Shown here in pieces: positions 13,401-23,975 of a stretch of 64,000 nucleotides of DNA. The stretch is from Trichosporon coremiiforme (Eukaryota; Basidiomycota; Tremellomycetes; Trichosporonales; Trichosporonaceae), in contig BCJJ01000006.1 in NCBI GenBank assembly GCA_039545355.1, positions 868,001-932,000 of the forward strand, in the 5' to 3' direction. Numbering within the stretch: position 1 is the first letter of the stretch; each line of letters starts with the position of its first letter. A program made the position numbers and the translations under genes. Under the pieces are notes generated by a model. That model was not told the origin of the DNA. It worked only from the letters and a program-made list of their open reading frames with translations, and ran no database searches.

Positions 13401-16400
13401 TCATGGCCAAGTCGCCTGCCTCGGTCGCGTCGCCGACGAGCGTGGAGGGTATCCACTCGATCCCGAGCCAGGGTGTTATCCACACCCACGACGACTTGGC
13501 GCCTGCCTCGGAGCCCGGAAAGAAACTACCCCAGATCCCGATCAAGACCAAATCACCGGTCGCGACTGAGCCGCACCGCGTTGACTCGCCTGATCTCGGA
13601 TCGCCGACAATGGGATTTGATCCGATGAGCCTCGAGTCTGGCTCGTACAAGCGCCTCAGCAAGGGCATGCCCGCCGCCTCGGCCTACCGCAAACGCCCCA
13701 TTGATGGCATTCCGGCTACGCAGTCTCCTGAGCTCGCTGCGCAGTTCCGCCACTCGATCCAGTCCGCGAGCCCGCCGCCCGTCGTCTCCGAGCTTCCGGG
13801 AGAGGGTGCGCTGTCACTCACCGGCCTGCAGCTCAATACCATGCCGCCCGTCACCTCTCCCGTAGCGGAGCACTCTGAGCTGTCGGCTGTCACGCCCGTG
13901 TTCACGAGCTCACCATCTTTCTCTCCCCAGAACGCCCCTCTTCAGATCCAGCCTCTCACTCCCTCTCGCGACAGCCCGACGCCGACTGGGACTCTCAGTC
14001 CGAGCGCCACTCCTGAGCGCCACGATAGTGGTGACGGCGAGCCTCCGTCGCCGAACACGTCACTGCACTCTCCTGGCAACTCGATTCACAATTTTGAGGT
14101 CGAGGTCAAGACCGCTACGAGGCAAAGCATGATCCGCCCGACATCGCAGCCCATCCTCGCTGCTGTTGCGGCTGGAAGCGTTGTCTCGTTTGGCAGCTCT
14201 GGTGGCTCGACCCTCAGCCGTGTCCCCACCAACGACGAGGGGACCGTTGAGAGCGACACGTCTACACCGACGCCCTCTGGGTCCTCGTCGAACGACGAGT
14301 CACCGTTCTTCCAGCGCTCGACGACCAGTGTCGACAGGACGTTCCCCGGCGGTCCACCCAAATACTCATCGCACATTGAAGAGGGCGACGAGCGGGCGCT
14401 CAACAAGGCTGCACACGAGGCGAAGAAGGCTCCCATGTCGTCAAACCACGTCTCGCGCTTCTCAATGGACACGTCCGAGAGCCACGCCTCCCGCGTGTCG
14501 GCCGACTCGGTGTACAGCCAGCGCGACTCGCGCAGTTCGAAGGACTTTGAGGGCTTCATGCCGCAGGCGATCGTGACTAAGGAGGCGCCTAAGTCACGCC
14601 ACGTGTCGAGGTTCTCGGTCGACTCTGCCATGAGCACCGCCGCACTCATTGCCGAGAACGACGTCTCGGACTCGGACTCCGTCGCCAGCACACCCACGAA
14701 GATTTCACCGACGCAGGGCCCGCTCACGGTCCACGCTGTCGAGATGGCGCTCGCCGACACGTCCGAGGTGCTCATCACGCCCGTTGGCTCTGACGGCGGT
14801 GACATGGAGGTGCTCACCGAGTCCAAGGCCGAGTCGCGTAGCTCGCGCGCCGCCTCGCCTTCGCCCTCCGTTGCCTCGTCGGTCCTCCTCCCTTCTGTCA
14901 ACCCGACGCCCGCGCCTCAGCAGACTGCCGCCTCGACTGCGTCGTCGCTCTTCGCTATGATCTCGAATTCAGTCACTCAGGCCAGCGAGTCGGTCGCTAA
15001 CGCCGTCACGGCTGTGCTTGGTTCTGATCAGAATGCCGCTGCGCGCGAGACAGGCGCCAAGTCGCCCACTGCATCGCCTGTCGCAACCGCTCCCGCCGCT
15101 AAGCCGCCCTTCCCCAAGGTCCCTGAGGCAAAGGAGGAGAAGGAGCTGCCGCCGTCGCCGAAGGAGGCGGAGGTCATGGAGAAGGCTCAGTTTCAGGTTG
15201 TGAAGAAGGCGCTCCCGCCGTCGCCCTCGAAGTCCGAGGAGAAGGAGGTGATGGCCGAGAAGGAGCTTCCCGCCTCGCCAGAGCGTCCCGAGGAGCGTGT
15301 CGAGGCGCCGTCTACTTCTGGCCCGTGGCAGATGATCCAGTCGTCCGAGAGCCTGGACAGCGTAAACTCTAAGGGGTCGTCGGCATCGAATGACGTCCCT
15401 GAGACCCCGACGACGACGAGGAGCGACTCAATCTACGCCACTCCCACTTCGGGCATGTCTCCCGTGCGCTCGACGCCCTCGCACCACGGCTCAATCATTG
15501 CGTACGACAGCGACGATGGTGTCACGCGCAGCCAGAGCCAGCGCCGCGGCTCCATGCCTGCTGCTCTCCGCGCGACCGCTATTCGTCGTAGGACAACGAG
15601 CCAGCCGATCGCCTCGGTCGTCATGTCGAACCAGGACCCGCCCAACCGCCTCGAGTTCTCGAGCCCCGAACCCGGCTCCGGAAGCTCGATCGGCCTCGGT
15701 CGCCCCGTTGTGCTGCGCAGCGCGTCCATGCCGACCCAACAGCTCTCCGAGTCGCCTCGCTCTCTGTCGGCGGAGCTCACTGGCCCCGCCAGCGTAGCTT
15801 ACTCTCTTCCCTGGCTCGCCAAGACCCCGGCTGTCGCGGAGGTCGAGGAGGTGCTCGAGAGCTCTAGCTCCACGCCCACAATCGATTCGGCATCTGAGGT
15901 CGCCACCATCAAGGGCAGCGTTAAGGACGAGAGCCCTGTGGTTCCGGCTGTTACGACCTTCCCCGACTCCAAGTCGTCCAGTGGCTGCAATGGTGGCATA
16001 ACGTCGCCCGAGCTCAGCGTCGAGTCGCGCGTCGACAGCCCCCTCGGCTTCAGCCTCAGCGGCGAGTCGGAGGAGGCGACGCACGCTGTCGACGCCCCGC
16101 CCGCGATCGACAGCTTCGTCGTGCCCTTCCCGCCCGACGCCGAGCACGCGCCCCTCGGTGCCATGCCTCGCAGCCCCACTGTCCCGGCGAACTACACCGC
16201 CACAGCTAGTGCCCGTGAGCGGACTCGCCGTGACTCCGGGCAGAACATGCGCACCGTGGGCGGGTACACGATTAGCCGCCGCCCTCTCGCGTCGAACAGC
16301 GACACAAGCGTGAACGTGATCCACCCGACGCCGCCGTCGAAGCAGGTCCGGCAATCGCTGCAGGCGCTTCCATCAGCCGTTGAGATGGACTTCTCCCAGC

Positions 16401-16927
16401 GCAGCAGCATGGGACCGACCGGTCCCGAGTTCTCGCTCTGGCTCGAATCCACCGCGAACTCGGCCCCGATGGAGGAGCTCGAGGAGCTCACACAGAGCGG
16501 GGGGTTTCAGTCCACCAAGTACGACCAGCCGGTAGTCTACGACAGCCCGGCTTCTACGATCTCGACGGCCTCGACCTCGCGCCCAATGCGCCGCCCCTTG
16601 CCTAACCCGGATGACTTTCGCAACGGTTCCGCAAGCAGCCCCGTGAGGGACAACGCGTACGAGACGTCGTCTCTGCACTCAAGCTCGGGATCGGACGATG
16701 GCCCGGCTCTGCGCACGCCCCGCACGCCCGACACGGCGCAGCTCGTTAACGACTTTGGCACGCCGAGCAAGGCGGCGATCGTTGGTGTCTTCCCTGCCGC
16801 GGGCGTTACGGGAGCCAAGGCGGAGCAGATCTCGCGCGGCCTCCCGAACCGACCCATGCACATCGACATGGCGAACGACACGGAGGGGGAGGAGTCCTTC
16901 GCGACGGCGCGCGAGGGGATGGAATGA
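10464..16927 (+). CDS. Very large Ser/Pro-rich, disordered basic protein of unknown function
   Basis: Exons 10464-10911 and 10953-16927, joined across a 41-nt intron in phase, give 2140 residues. I do not recognise a family. The composition is dominated by Ser, Pro, Thr, Lys and Glu, so the chain should be mostly disordered with many phosphorylation-type RRxS and SP/TP sites. It contains internal repeats. Three separated basic modules each end in a short Pro motif: LSSIFTRKKKHNVEDLPP, KTLKEVFGMGDSDSK and SMSVIGVFKRKKEDGG. Between about 12360 and 12650 there are repeats with an R(R/Q)SDER core, and at about 13045-13140 two STWGR repeats. There is no membrane segment, signal peptide or catalytic motif. 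A scaffold at cortex, cytoskeleton or chromatin is conceivable but not shown. Confidence 0.85.
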
Positions 16928-17985
16928 CTCATGGCCGAGGCTGAACTCTAGTTCAGTCTCGACCCTGGGGATTCAGGCGCCGTAAGGCGGTCGCGAAGCG
17001 GCTGCAGGCTAACTCTGGCTGTATCGCAGCCCCTTTTTTTTTACACCGATACCACCTCAACCTCTAACTCTCACCATCTTGATACCCTACCCTACTCTAT
17101 CTCATCTCTATAATACATCTTGCGCAAGCAAAATTCAAGGACATTCACTCTAATCTATATTTTGCCTTAGCTATAAACTCTTTGGGAACCGGAATCGATC
17201 TAAAACCGAGCGCCACGGTGCGCAAGGCTAATTTCCCCATCTATCTTTACTTGTACGACTTAGCAATGACGGCCACAGAGCCCTGGATATCTGGCAAATG
17301 TAGTTTTACCTGGACATTGGGCATGGACAGAAGCACGGGCAGGAGCAGGGGCAGGAGCATGAACGAGAGTAAGAGTGCGAGGGCGAGTGAGAGTAAGAGT
17401 GCGAGGCGGAGGTGCAATGGTGCTGACGAGTACCAGCGAGTGAGGGTCGGAAAGCGTAAGGCAGTGGCCACAGCCAAAGCCACAATGCAGCTGTCGCACG
17501 GTGGCACAGTCGCGTGGTGGTGTACGTCAGACGACTGCGGCGGGGACATGTTCCGACTTTCCGACTCCTGCTGCTCCCTGTCTCTCCCCCAAATCTTCCC
17601 CTTATGCTCAGTCATGCACCGCCGCCCTCCCCTGTACCTCCTGGTACTTCCCTCCTAACCTGTGCAGCGCCTTGGCGTGAAAAAGGGTTCGTCTGGCATA
17701 GGTATACTAAGCTACTACGCTGGTTAGGCCAGCGGAGATGGATACTCTACTGTGAATAGATTCTATTGGAAAAGGTGTGGTCGGCCATCTTCTGATTTGC
17801 GTGTGCACAATACACAACGCAGTTATTAATTTACGAAATGCGGGGGCAGTGAGTTGGAGGGTGGGGTGCGGGAGGGCGGAATACAAATGATCGAGTTTGG
17901 TGAACTCTGGTGAACAATGGGAGTGTGGGTCGTGGGTTGAGGTGGGTGGAAGGGATGAGGAAGGGTTGAGGAGCTCGGAGCCCGG
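16928..17985. other. 3' flanks of two convergent genes
   Basis: AT-richer sequence with an uninterrupted T run near 17034, probable 3' untranslated DNA of the large + gene and of the protease on the - strand. Imperfect GGGCAGGAGCA / GAGAGTAAGAGTGCGAG repeats occupy about 17330-17410. The open frame at 17182-17658 has no protein-like composition. Confidence 0.45.
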
Positions 17986-19866
17986 TTAGAGAAGGAACGC
18001 GGCGAGACCGGCGGCGGCGAGAACGGTCAGGCTCGGGAGGAGGCCGCGGGCGGACGAGCTCTGGCTGGCGCTGGGAGCTGCTGCCGACGACGGGCCCGCG
18101 GCCTTGCTCTCCGTCGTGGGCGCCGAGGACGTCTTAGCTGAGGGGGAGGATGAGTCACTGGTACCAACCGAGGACGGGGACGCACTGGAGCCCGAGGGGC
18201 TGGCGGACGGCGAGGCGGAGGCGGAGGACGAAGCGGCCGACGAGCTGGGCGAAGGGGCGGCGGAGCTCGAGGGGTCGGGGCTGGGCGCGGCCGAGGCCTG
18301 CTCGTCGGTCACGACGTCGTGGGTGGCGGAGGGGTCGTCGTCGGGAATCGGGGCCTCGTCGAGGGGCTGCGCGGCGGGGAGGTCGGAAGGGAGGAGCTGC
18401 TGGCCGCCAGACGCCGTGCCCTGATTGTCGGCGGGGGCGTTGAGGCCGTCGGCGAGCTTGGCGAAGCCGACCTGCTGGTTCTGGTTGTCGAAGACCGTGT
18501 ACGCGTTCTTGAGAGCTGACGCGCCGAAGATCCAGTTGACCGGGTTGTTGCTGGAGAGGCGGCCGACGTAGAACGTACCGAGGCACCACCCGGGGCGCTC
18601 CTTGACCTCGCCGGCGTTGAAGTCGGCGTTCGTCATCTGCAGCTCAAAGTCGCCGAAAGTAATCTTGACGTCGTCGACAGTCTGGTTGCACGGGTACTCC
18701 ATGTACTGGTGGTGCGAGGCAGAGGGGCGCGAGTTCGGGATCTTCTCGTAGATCTTGTTGACGACCTCCTCCGGGCCGAGGATGTGCGTTGTGCCCGTGT
18801 CAATCGCAACGTTCGGCTTGCCGCTCAGGTCGACGTCCTGGCCAGCGACTGAGAGCTTGGACATCGGGACGGCCCAGTACTTCGGGTTATCTAGGAGCTT
18901 GACGTAGTGCACGTCACCCTGGTACAGCGAGTTGTCAAGGTAGCCGAGCGTGAGCTTGCCGCCGTCGTCTGAGCCGGTCGCGGCGTCGTCGTGGCGCCAG
19001 CGGCGGAGGTAGAACGCGAAGACCTGCTGGGGCCACTTGGTGGAGCTGGTGACCCACCAAGGGGTGACCTTGGCGTTGGACAGGGACTGGAAAGCAAGAC
19101 CAAGAATGCCCTGTCCGTCGTCGCCGAGAATGTGCGAGCCCTCGTCAATGAGACCAAAGGTCTGCTTCACGACGCGGTAGCCGGCGAGCGAAACGTCGTC
19201 GCGGCCAAGACGGCCGGTAACCGATCCAGAACCATAGTTAATGCGGAAAGCAGGGGAGCCATCAGGAACGGAGAACGACGACGACTTGGAGCGGTCGTAC
19301 TTGGAGCCCTGACAGTTGGTGCAGTTCGACTCCTGGACCCAGAGGTCAGCCGAGCCAGTGTCGAGAACGACGCTGAACTTTTGGCCGGGGTTGCCGACGG
19401 AGATCTCGCCGGTGTACAGGTTGTCGTACTCGTGGTTGACCATACCCATGTCGCCGGCACGCTTCTGGAGGCGGGTAAGCTCCTCATTGAAGCGCTTAGC
19501 GTTGCGGCCCTCGTTGTAGCGAACGTCACAGAGTGCGGCGTCGCGAGTGAGAGCGTGGTGGGGGTCGCGCTTGACGTTGCCGTTGTGGTTCACAGTGCGG
19601 TGCAGGTTCACGACGGCGCCGAGCTCGCGCTTGCCCGCCTGGACAGCGGCGACCTCGTCGTCTGGCGTGTCGGGGAGGATAGCCCAGCGCTTCTTGCCAG
19701 CCTGAACGGCGGCGACCTCGTCCTCAGGAGTGTCGGGGAGGATGGCCCATCGCTTCCTGGCGCCCTGGATCGCCGCGACCTCGTCGTCAGGGGTGTCGGG
19801 GAGGATGGCGAAGGGGCTCGCGGACGCGAGTCCGGCAACAATCAGGAAAAGCGTCTGGGGAAGCAT
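17986..19866 (-). CDS. Secreted aspartic protease (pepsin family A1), probably GPI-anchored, with Kex2-type repeat prosegment
   Basis: A single-exon frame of 626 residues. A signal peptide (MLPQTLFLIVAGLASAS) is followed by three near-identical units, at about 19-39, 40-60 and 61-80. Each carries ILPDTPDDEVAAVQAG or a close variant and ends in KR. More dibasic KR pairs occur at about 99-100 and 135-136, and the last fits release of the mature enzyme. The two catalytic motifs are clear: DTGSADLWV at 169-177 and a second AIDTGTTHI. A Ser/Pro/Ala-rich stalk follows. The chain ends in a hydrophobic tail (PSLTVLAAAGLAAFLL), the pattern of a GPI-anchored yapsin-like surface protease. Pepsin-type proteases cleave proteins in acid surroundings. 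The repeated prosegment is not a normal part of the family. Confidence 0.93.
   Translation of the reverse strand: MLPQTLFLIVAGLASASPFAILPDTPDDEVAAIQGARKRWAILPDTPEDEVAAVQAGKKRWAILPDTPDDEVAAVQAGKRELGAVVNLHRTVNHNGNVKRDPHHALTRDAALCDVRYNEGRNAKRFNEELTRLQKRAGDMGMVNHEYDNLYTGEISVGNPGQKFSVVLDTGSADLWVQESNCTNCQGSKYDRSKSSSFSVPDGSPAFRINYGSGSVTGRLGRDDVSLAGYRVVKQTFGLIDEGSHILGDDGQGILGLAFQSLSNAKVTPWWVTSSTKWPQQVFAFYLRRWRHDDAATGSDDGGKLTLGYLDNSLYQGDVHYVKLLDNPKYWAVPMSKLSVAGQDVDLSGKPNVAIDTGTTHILGPEEVVNKIYEKIPNSRPSASHHQYMEYPCNQTVDDVKITFGDFELQMTNADFNAGEVKERPGWCLGTFYVGRLSSNNPVNWIFGASALKNAYTVFDNQNQQVGFAKLADGLNAPADNQGTASGGQQLLPSDLPAAQPLDEAPIPDDDPSATHDVVTDEQASAAPSPDPSSSAAPSPSSSAASSSASASPSASPSGSSASPSSVGTSDSSSPSAKTSSAPTTESKAAGPSSAAAPSASQSSSARGLLPSLTVLAAAGLAAFLL
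19627..19812 (-). repeat. Three tandem peptide-coding repeats ending in Lys-Arg
   Basis: Units of 63, 63 and 60 nt lie inside the prosegment of the aspartic protease. Each translates to (F/W)AILPDTP(D/E)DEVAA(I/V)Q followed by G-A-R-KR or A-G-K-R/KR. The layout of signal peptide plus near-identical peptides separated by dibasic sites is that of fungal kexin-processed peptide precursors. Confidence 0.85.
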
Positions 19867-21063
19867 CGCTGCTGTTGTTGCGTGTTAAATGAGTGTCGAG
19901 GGAGTATTAACTGGTGTGCAGGAGATGGCTGCTGAGCGCTGCTGCGGTCAGTAGACCGTGCTTGTGAAACGAAGAAGCCGGGAAGCTACAACCGTAACCG
20001 ATCCTAAACAGCCAGAGAGCCACACGGCCACACATGGCCCCCGCATGGGCTACTGCGGATTTGGGATACCAAACATCTGGCTACGAGCGGCTCCAAGACC
20101 ATTTGTAGACCGTCTGTGACAAACTCACCCCGTACTGGTAGAAATCAGAGGGTACTCGGAAGAAAAATAGATGGCAGAAGCAATGTCGAAGTCCGGGTCG
20201 TTGGTGTTGTTAACGAAGCGAGCTTGGATCGGTCTGTGCGAGGAGAAGTCGTCACAGTAGAAGGGGAGCCTCGAGGCTGAACTCTGGTGTTGGGAGATTC
20301 TTGTCAAAGGTGAACAAAGCTCGAAACTGAACGTCGAGCGATTAAAGACGAAGTTGAAGAAGTCGAGAGTCGGGATACCTGGAACAAGGTCGACAGGTGT
20401 GTCGATCAGCGAACGAGTATTAATGAGCAAGAGAGCGTGGGGGCGGAGGAGGGGAGGTAAACCGGTTCGAAGAGCCAGGAACCGGAGCAAAACGAGTTGA
20501 GAGGCAGAAGAGGGAAGGCGAGGGGGGTCTATGGGTGATGAGAAATGTAGGAAAGGGAGGATGGGATGGATGAAGAATCGCAAAGTAAGCGCAGACGTTA
20601 GCAGGTCGTCTCCCTCGACGGCGGCGCTGCGGCAGAGGTGCAAGGCAGTTGTGAGTGCCAAGGCCCGTTGCATCATGGTCCCACAGGCCGTCCCGGGGAC
20701 GTGCCGGGCGCGAGGCCGAGGAGGAGAAAGCGAGGCATTAGCCAGGAAAGAACAGAGTTGGGTTCACGGGTAACAATAAGTCAAAGCAGGATTACCATGC
20801 GAGTCCTGAGAACGTAGTGTACGTAGCGCCATGTCACTTCGCGGGCTACGTGCGCTAGCCCGCTCGAGCTCTGTCAGTCACATCTGACGTCTGGCGTGTG
20901 GTTCTGCTCAGGGGGGAGGAAGCTGCGCATCAGTCGAAAGGCAGAAGAGGGGTTGTCGGATGAGGGGCGAGGCGTCACGAGTGTCGAGTGTTTGCAGCAG
21001 ACTTGTGGACGCAATACGTCAAGGGTGCTCGGACTGGGACGTTGGCTCGCGGGAGGGGTCGAG

Positions 21064-21099
21064 GGATCGAGGCTGGATCGAGGCTGGATCGAGGATGGA
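21064..21099. repeat. Short tandem repeat, about three 11-bp units
   Basis: The unit GGATCGAGGCT is repeated with one change in the third copy, in otherwise featureless intergenic DNA. Confidence 0.6.
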
Positions 21100-23659
21100 T
21101 GAGACGCCAGTGAATGGGCCCACCTGCTACCTGGAGTATCATAATTGAGGGTCGCAGGGCTTGCTCAGGGCCCCGTGCGCCTGCCATGAGACAGGTCCGA
21201 GATGTGTGATGCGACTGATGGGCGTAAGCCTCTGCATCTGCGCTCTGCGCCTGTGCCTCGTCTGCGCCAGGTGCGGGGTGTGTGCGTAGTTCTTCCGGCA
21301 GCATGCTCGGAGCATGCTAATGAGCGGGGCAGCGGGGCCTGCCGAACCCTCTCCTGACCCTGCTTTTGCCCTGGGGACGCAGGGTCGAAGCTTGTTTGAA
21401 CACACGAACGGAATCCTCATCGAATTGGGGAAACCATACCAGGCCCAGTCCGGCTCCCCCGGTTCTCCGCCGGGAGCCGGTAGACCCAGTTCTCTGTCGG
21501 GCCAGCGACGCTCAGCAGGTTACGGTCGCACGATGGCTGTACAAACTCTCCATGCACCAGCTTTGAAGCTTTGCGCTCGAGCCGAAGCCAAGGTTAGCTT
21601 CGTGACTTCCCAGCGTGCAGCTGGCAGTCACTGCTGCAGCGGAGTGAGTGGCTGAGCTGAATGCGATCGACCATTGTCCAACATGGGCAGAGTCATGCGG
21701 GCCACCGGGTATCGGGTGACCTTCAAGGACCAAGGAAGGGAGGCAGAAGATGACTGAATTGACTGTGGGCTGCGTTCCAACCAGACGACCCTGCGCTAGC
21801 GAGCCAGGGGGAACGTACGACTGCCTGTATCGAGGCGAGGCTGCGCGCGAGTGCCAGCGGTCAGCGGGCGCGCGTTTCAGCCATGCATACCAGGCTAATC
21901 AATACGTTACATGCGCTGCACCCTTTGGCCAACTGGCAGATCGCAAACCCATGCAGGCGTTTGTTTCTCCGCTCGGTCTGGCTTGCGGCTCGCTGGCGAA
22001 GAAAAGGAGGCGCAAAAGAACGACCGAAGCACCGATGATGTATGTCGTCACGACGCAGTCTCGCAGCGACTCTACTGCGGCGCTCTTCTTCTGCAGCTGA
22101 TTGGCGCCCACACGTTCTTTCCTTTTTGGCTCCGCTCGTCCCTCCGATTCATGCGTAGCTGCTGCGATTTCCCAGATCGATTTGCATGATCTGCGCCGCC
22201 TACGCAAGGCAAATTGATTTGGGGCAATCGGGTCTTAGAGAGGTGATACGCATTTCGAAAGCGATTAGACAACGTCGATGCCAGTCTCCAATCTGGGGCC
22301 ATGCCGCACTCCAGGCATCGGACTATCCATCTCGGATCGTAGATGCCGAAGCAGACGCACACGCACTCGCTGTACTCGCACATGCCACGAAAAAGTCTGG
22401 CCGGTCTGGACTGCTGCAACCCACTCGCCCACCGCCAACGGCTGGGAACGGCTCCCATGGCCTGGAAGCGAGGAACCGGCGTGCCCGTATGTGCATGCCT
22501 TGGGTACTTTGGCGAACGTGAAAGCGAGACAATAACTAGGGAGCAGACATCCAGTCTTACGACTGGAGCAAGAAGGGCAGCTCCTCCCTCGCCGCCCTGC
22601 TTGCCGAGGAGAGCGTCCGTAGCCGCCATCTACCGCTGTCTTGCAAGCTTGGGTCTTGGGCGATGCTTAGCAAAGTCTGGAGGCCTGGAGAAAGCCTGGA
22701 GTTACCGCGGTCTTGTGGCTTGCTAGCAGCCAACTGACAAGCTCACATGCAGTGCATGTGGCTCGTGTCCCTCACCCGTGCGTTATGCTCTCGCAACTCA
22801 TGGGTGCCTTCCATGTCATCGCCTTTGTTGTCGTCATGCATGGGTGAAGAGCGCGGAGAATACGAGCACTGCTACAACCTAAACAAAGTTCGAGAAGGAC
22901 AGACGTACAGCGATCTGACGAGAGGCAGCGAAAAGGCACTCAAGAGGCGAAAAGCAGGAACGCAATCCGAACCTTGGACCCTCCGGCCGCCATGAACTTG
23001 GGTGCGCGACACGGGCATGCCTACTGCCCGCGGGCGCTTGCTGCGGGCCGCCGCGCTCCTTCCCGCTGTCGCGCGAGTGTGCGCGACCGAGGGAGTAACC
23101 GAGCGGCGAGGTGGCAAGGTGGCAAGGTGGCAACGGGGGTGCTTCATCTGCTCCGGAGACACCCGGTGCCAGCGGCGCCGGTGCGGCGCTGTCCAGGTCC
23201 GACAAAGCGCAAAGCGTTCTCGGTGCAGCGCATGTACGTACGTGCCGTAAGATGTCTTATCTTTGCATGTGTTGCAGTGTCTTATGTCCATCTGTGTGTC
23301 CACCTGCGCGCTCATTTGTGTGTCCATCCGTGTCCACATCTGTGTGCAGTATGCCATCCATGTGTCAACGTGCTTGACCTACAAACTGAACACACGATCG
23401 ACCGCCGACCCGGGGCCCGTGGGCCACCCTCAAGACTGTGTGGGGATATTTCAAGCTATCCGCGGCGTGCTGCGCGTCCATCAATGGACACGTCCATGGT
23501 ACGGACGCCAAGAAACTTGAGACTGCCGCGGGTGCGTGCACCGGCTCGTAAACAAAGGGCCAAGCCAACCACACCGCATCCTCACTCTCTCTCACCATCT
23601 ATCCGATGGTCAAAATACTTATTTGTGCCGCACACTTACTCCACGAACAGGATTTCCTT

Positions 23660-23679
23660 CACGTGATTTTTGCCACGTG
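23660..23679. promoter_or_regulatory. Paired CACGTG sites upstream of the FGGY kinase
   Basis: Two E-box palindromes at 23660-23665 and 23674-23679, 14 bp apart start to start. bHLH factors (Cbf1/Pho4/USF type) bind such sites in fungi. Function here is inferred from position only. Confidence 0.4.
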
Positions 23680-23975
23680 CGCTACTTCCTCTTCCTTCTT
23701 ATGCTTTTGGTTCCGTCTCCGGCGTCGGCGAGTATGAGCGGGCAGCTTGGTCCCGACTGTACGTCCGGTTCGGACACAATGGCAAACAGCCAAGAGCGCA
23801 AGTAACCGGGCGGCGCCGAGGAATGATTAATCACCGATAATGCGGCAGTTGCCGGCTGTTGCCTGCATGCCTGCCACATCGGTGAGCGGACACTTCCTCA
23901 CTGCCGCCGGACACAGCAGGACGTCACACTCACCCCTTCCCCCATCTCACTCAACACACTTCACGACACATCAGC

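Larger units (their letters stand above)
19867..23975. other. Long intergenic region, no gene supported
   Basis: About 4.1 kb between divergent genes. The longest frame, 20125-20676 (-), has unusual composition and no recognisable domain. Short direct repeats occur at 21064-21099. Two CACGTG palindromes at 23660-23665 and 23674-23679 lie about 300 bases upstream of the kinase gene. A non-coding transcript is possible but nothing in the sequence proves one. Confidence 0.4.

Noticed and set aside
20125..20676. 183-residue open frame (-) upstream of the protease
   Set aside because: No domain, odd composition, no splice or promoter context; treated as intergenic.
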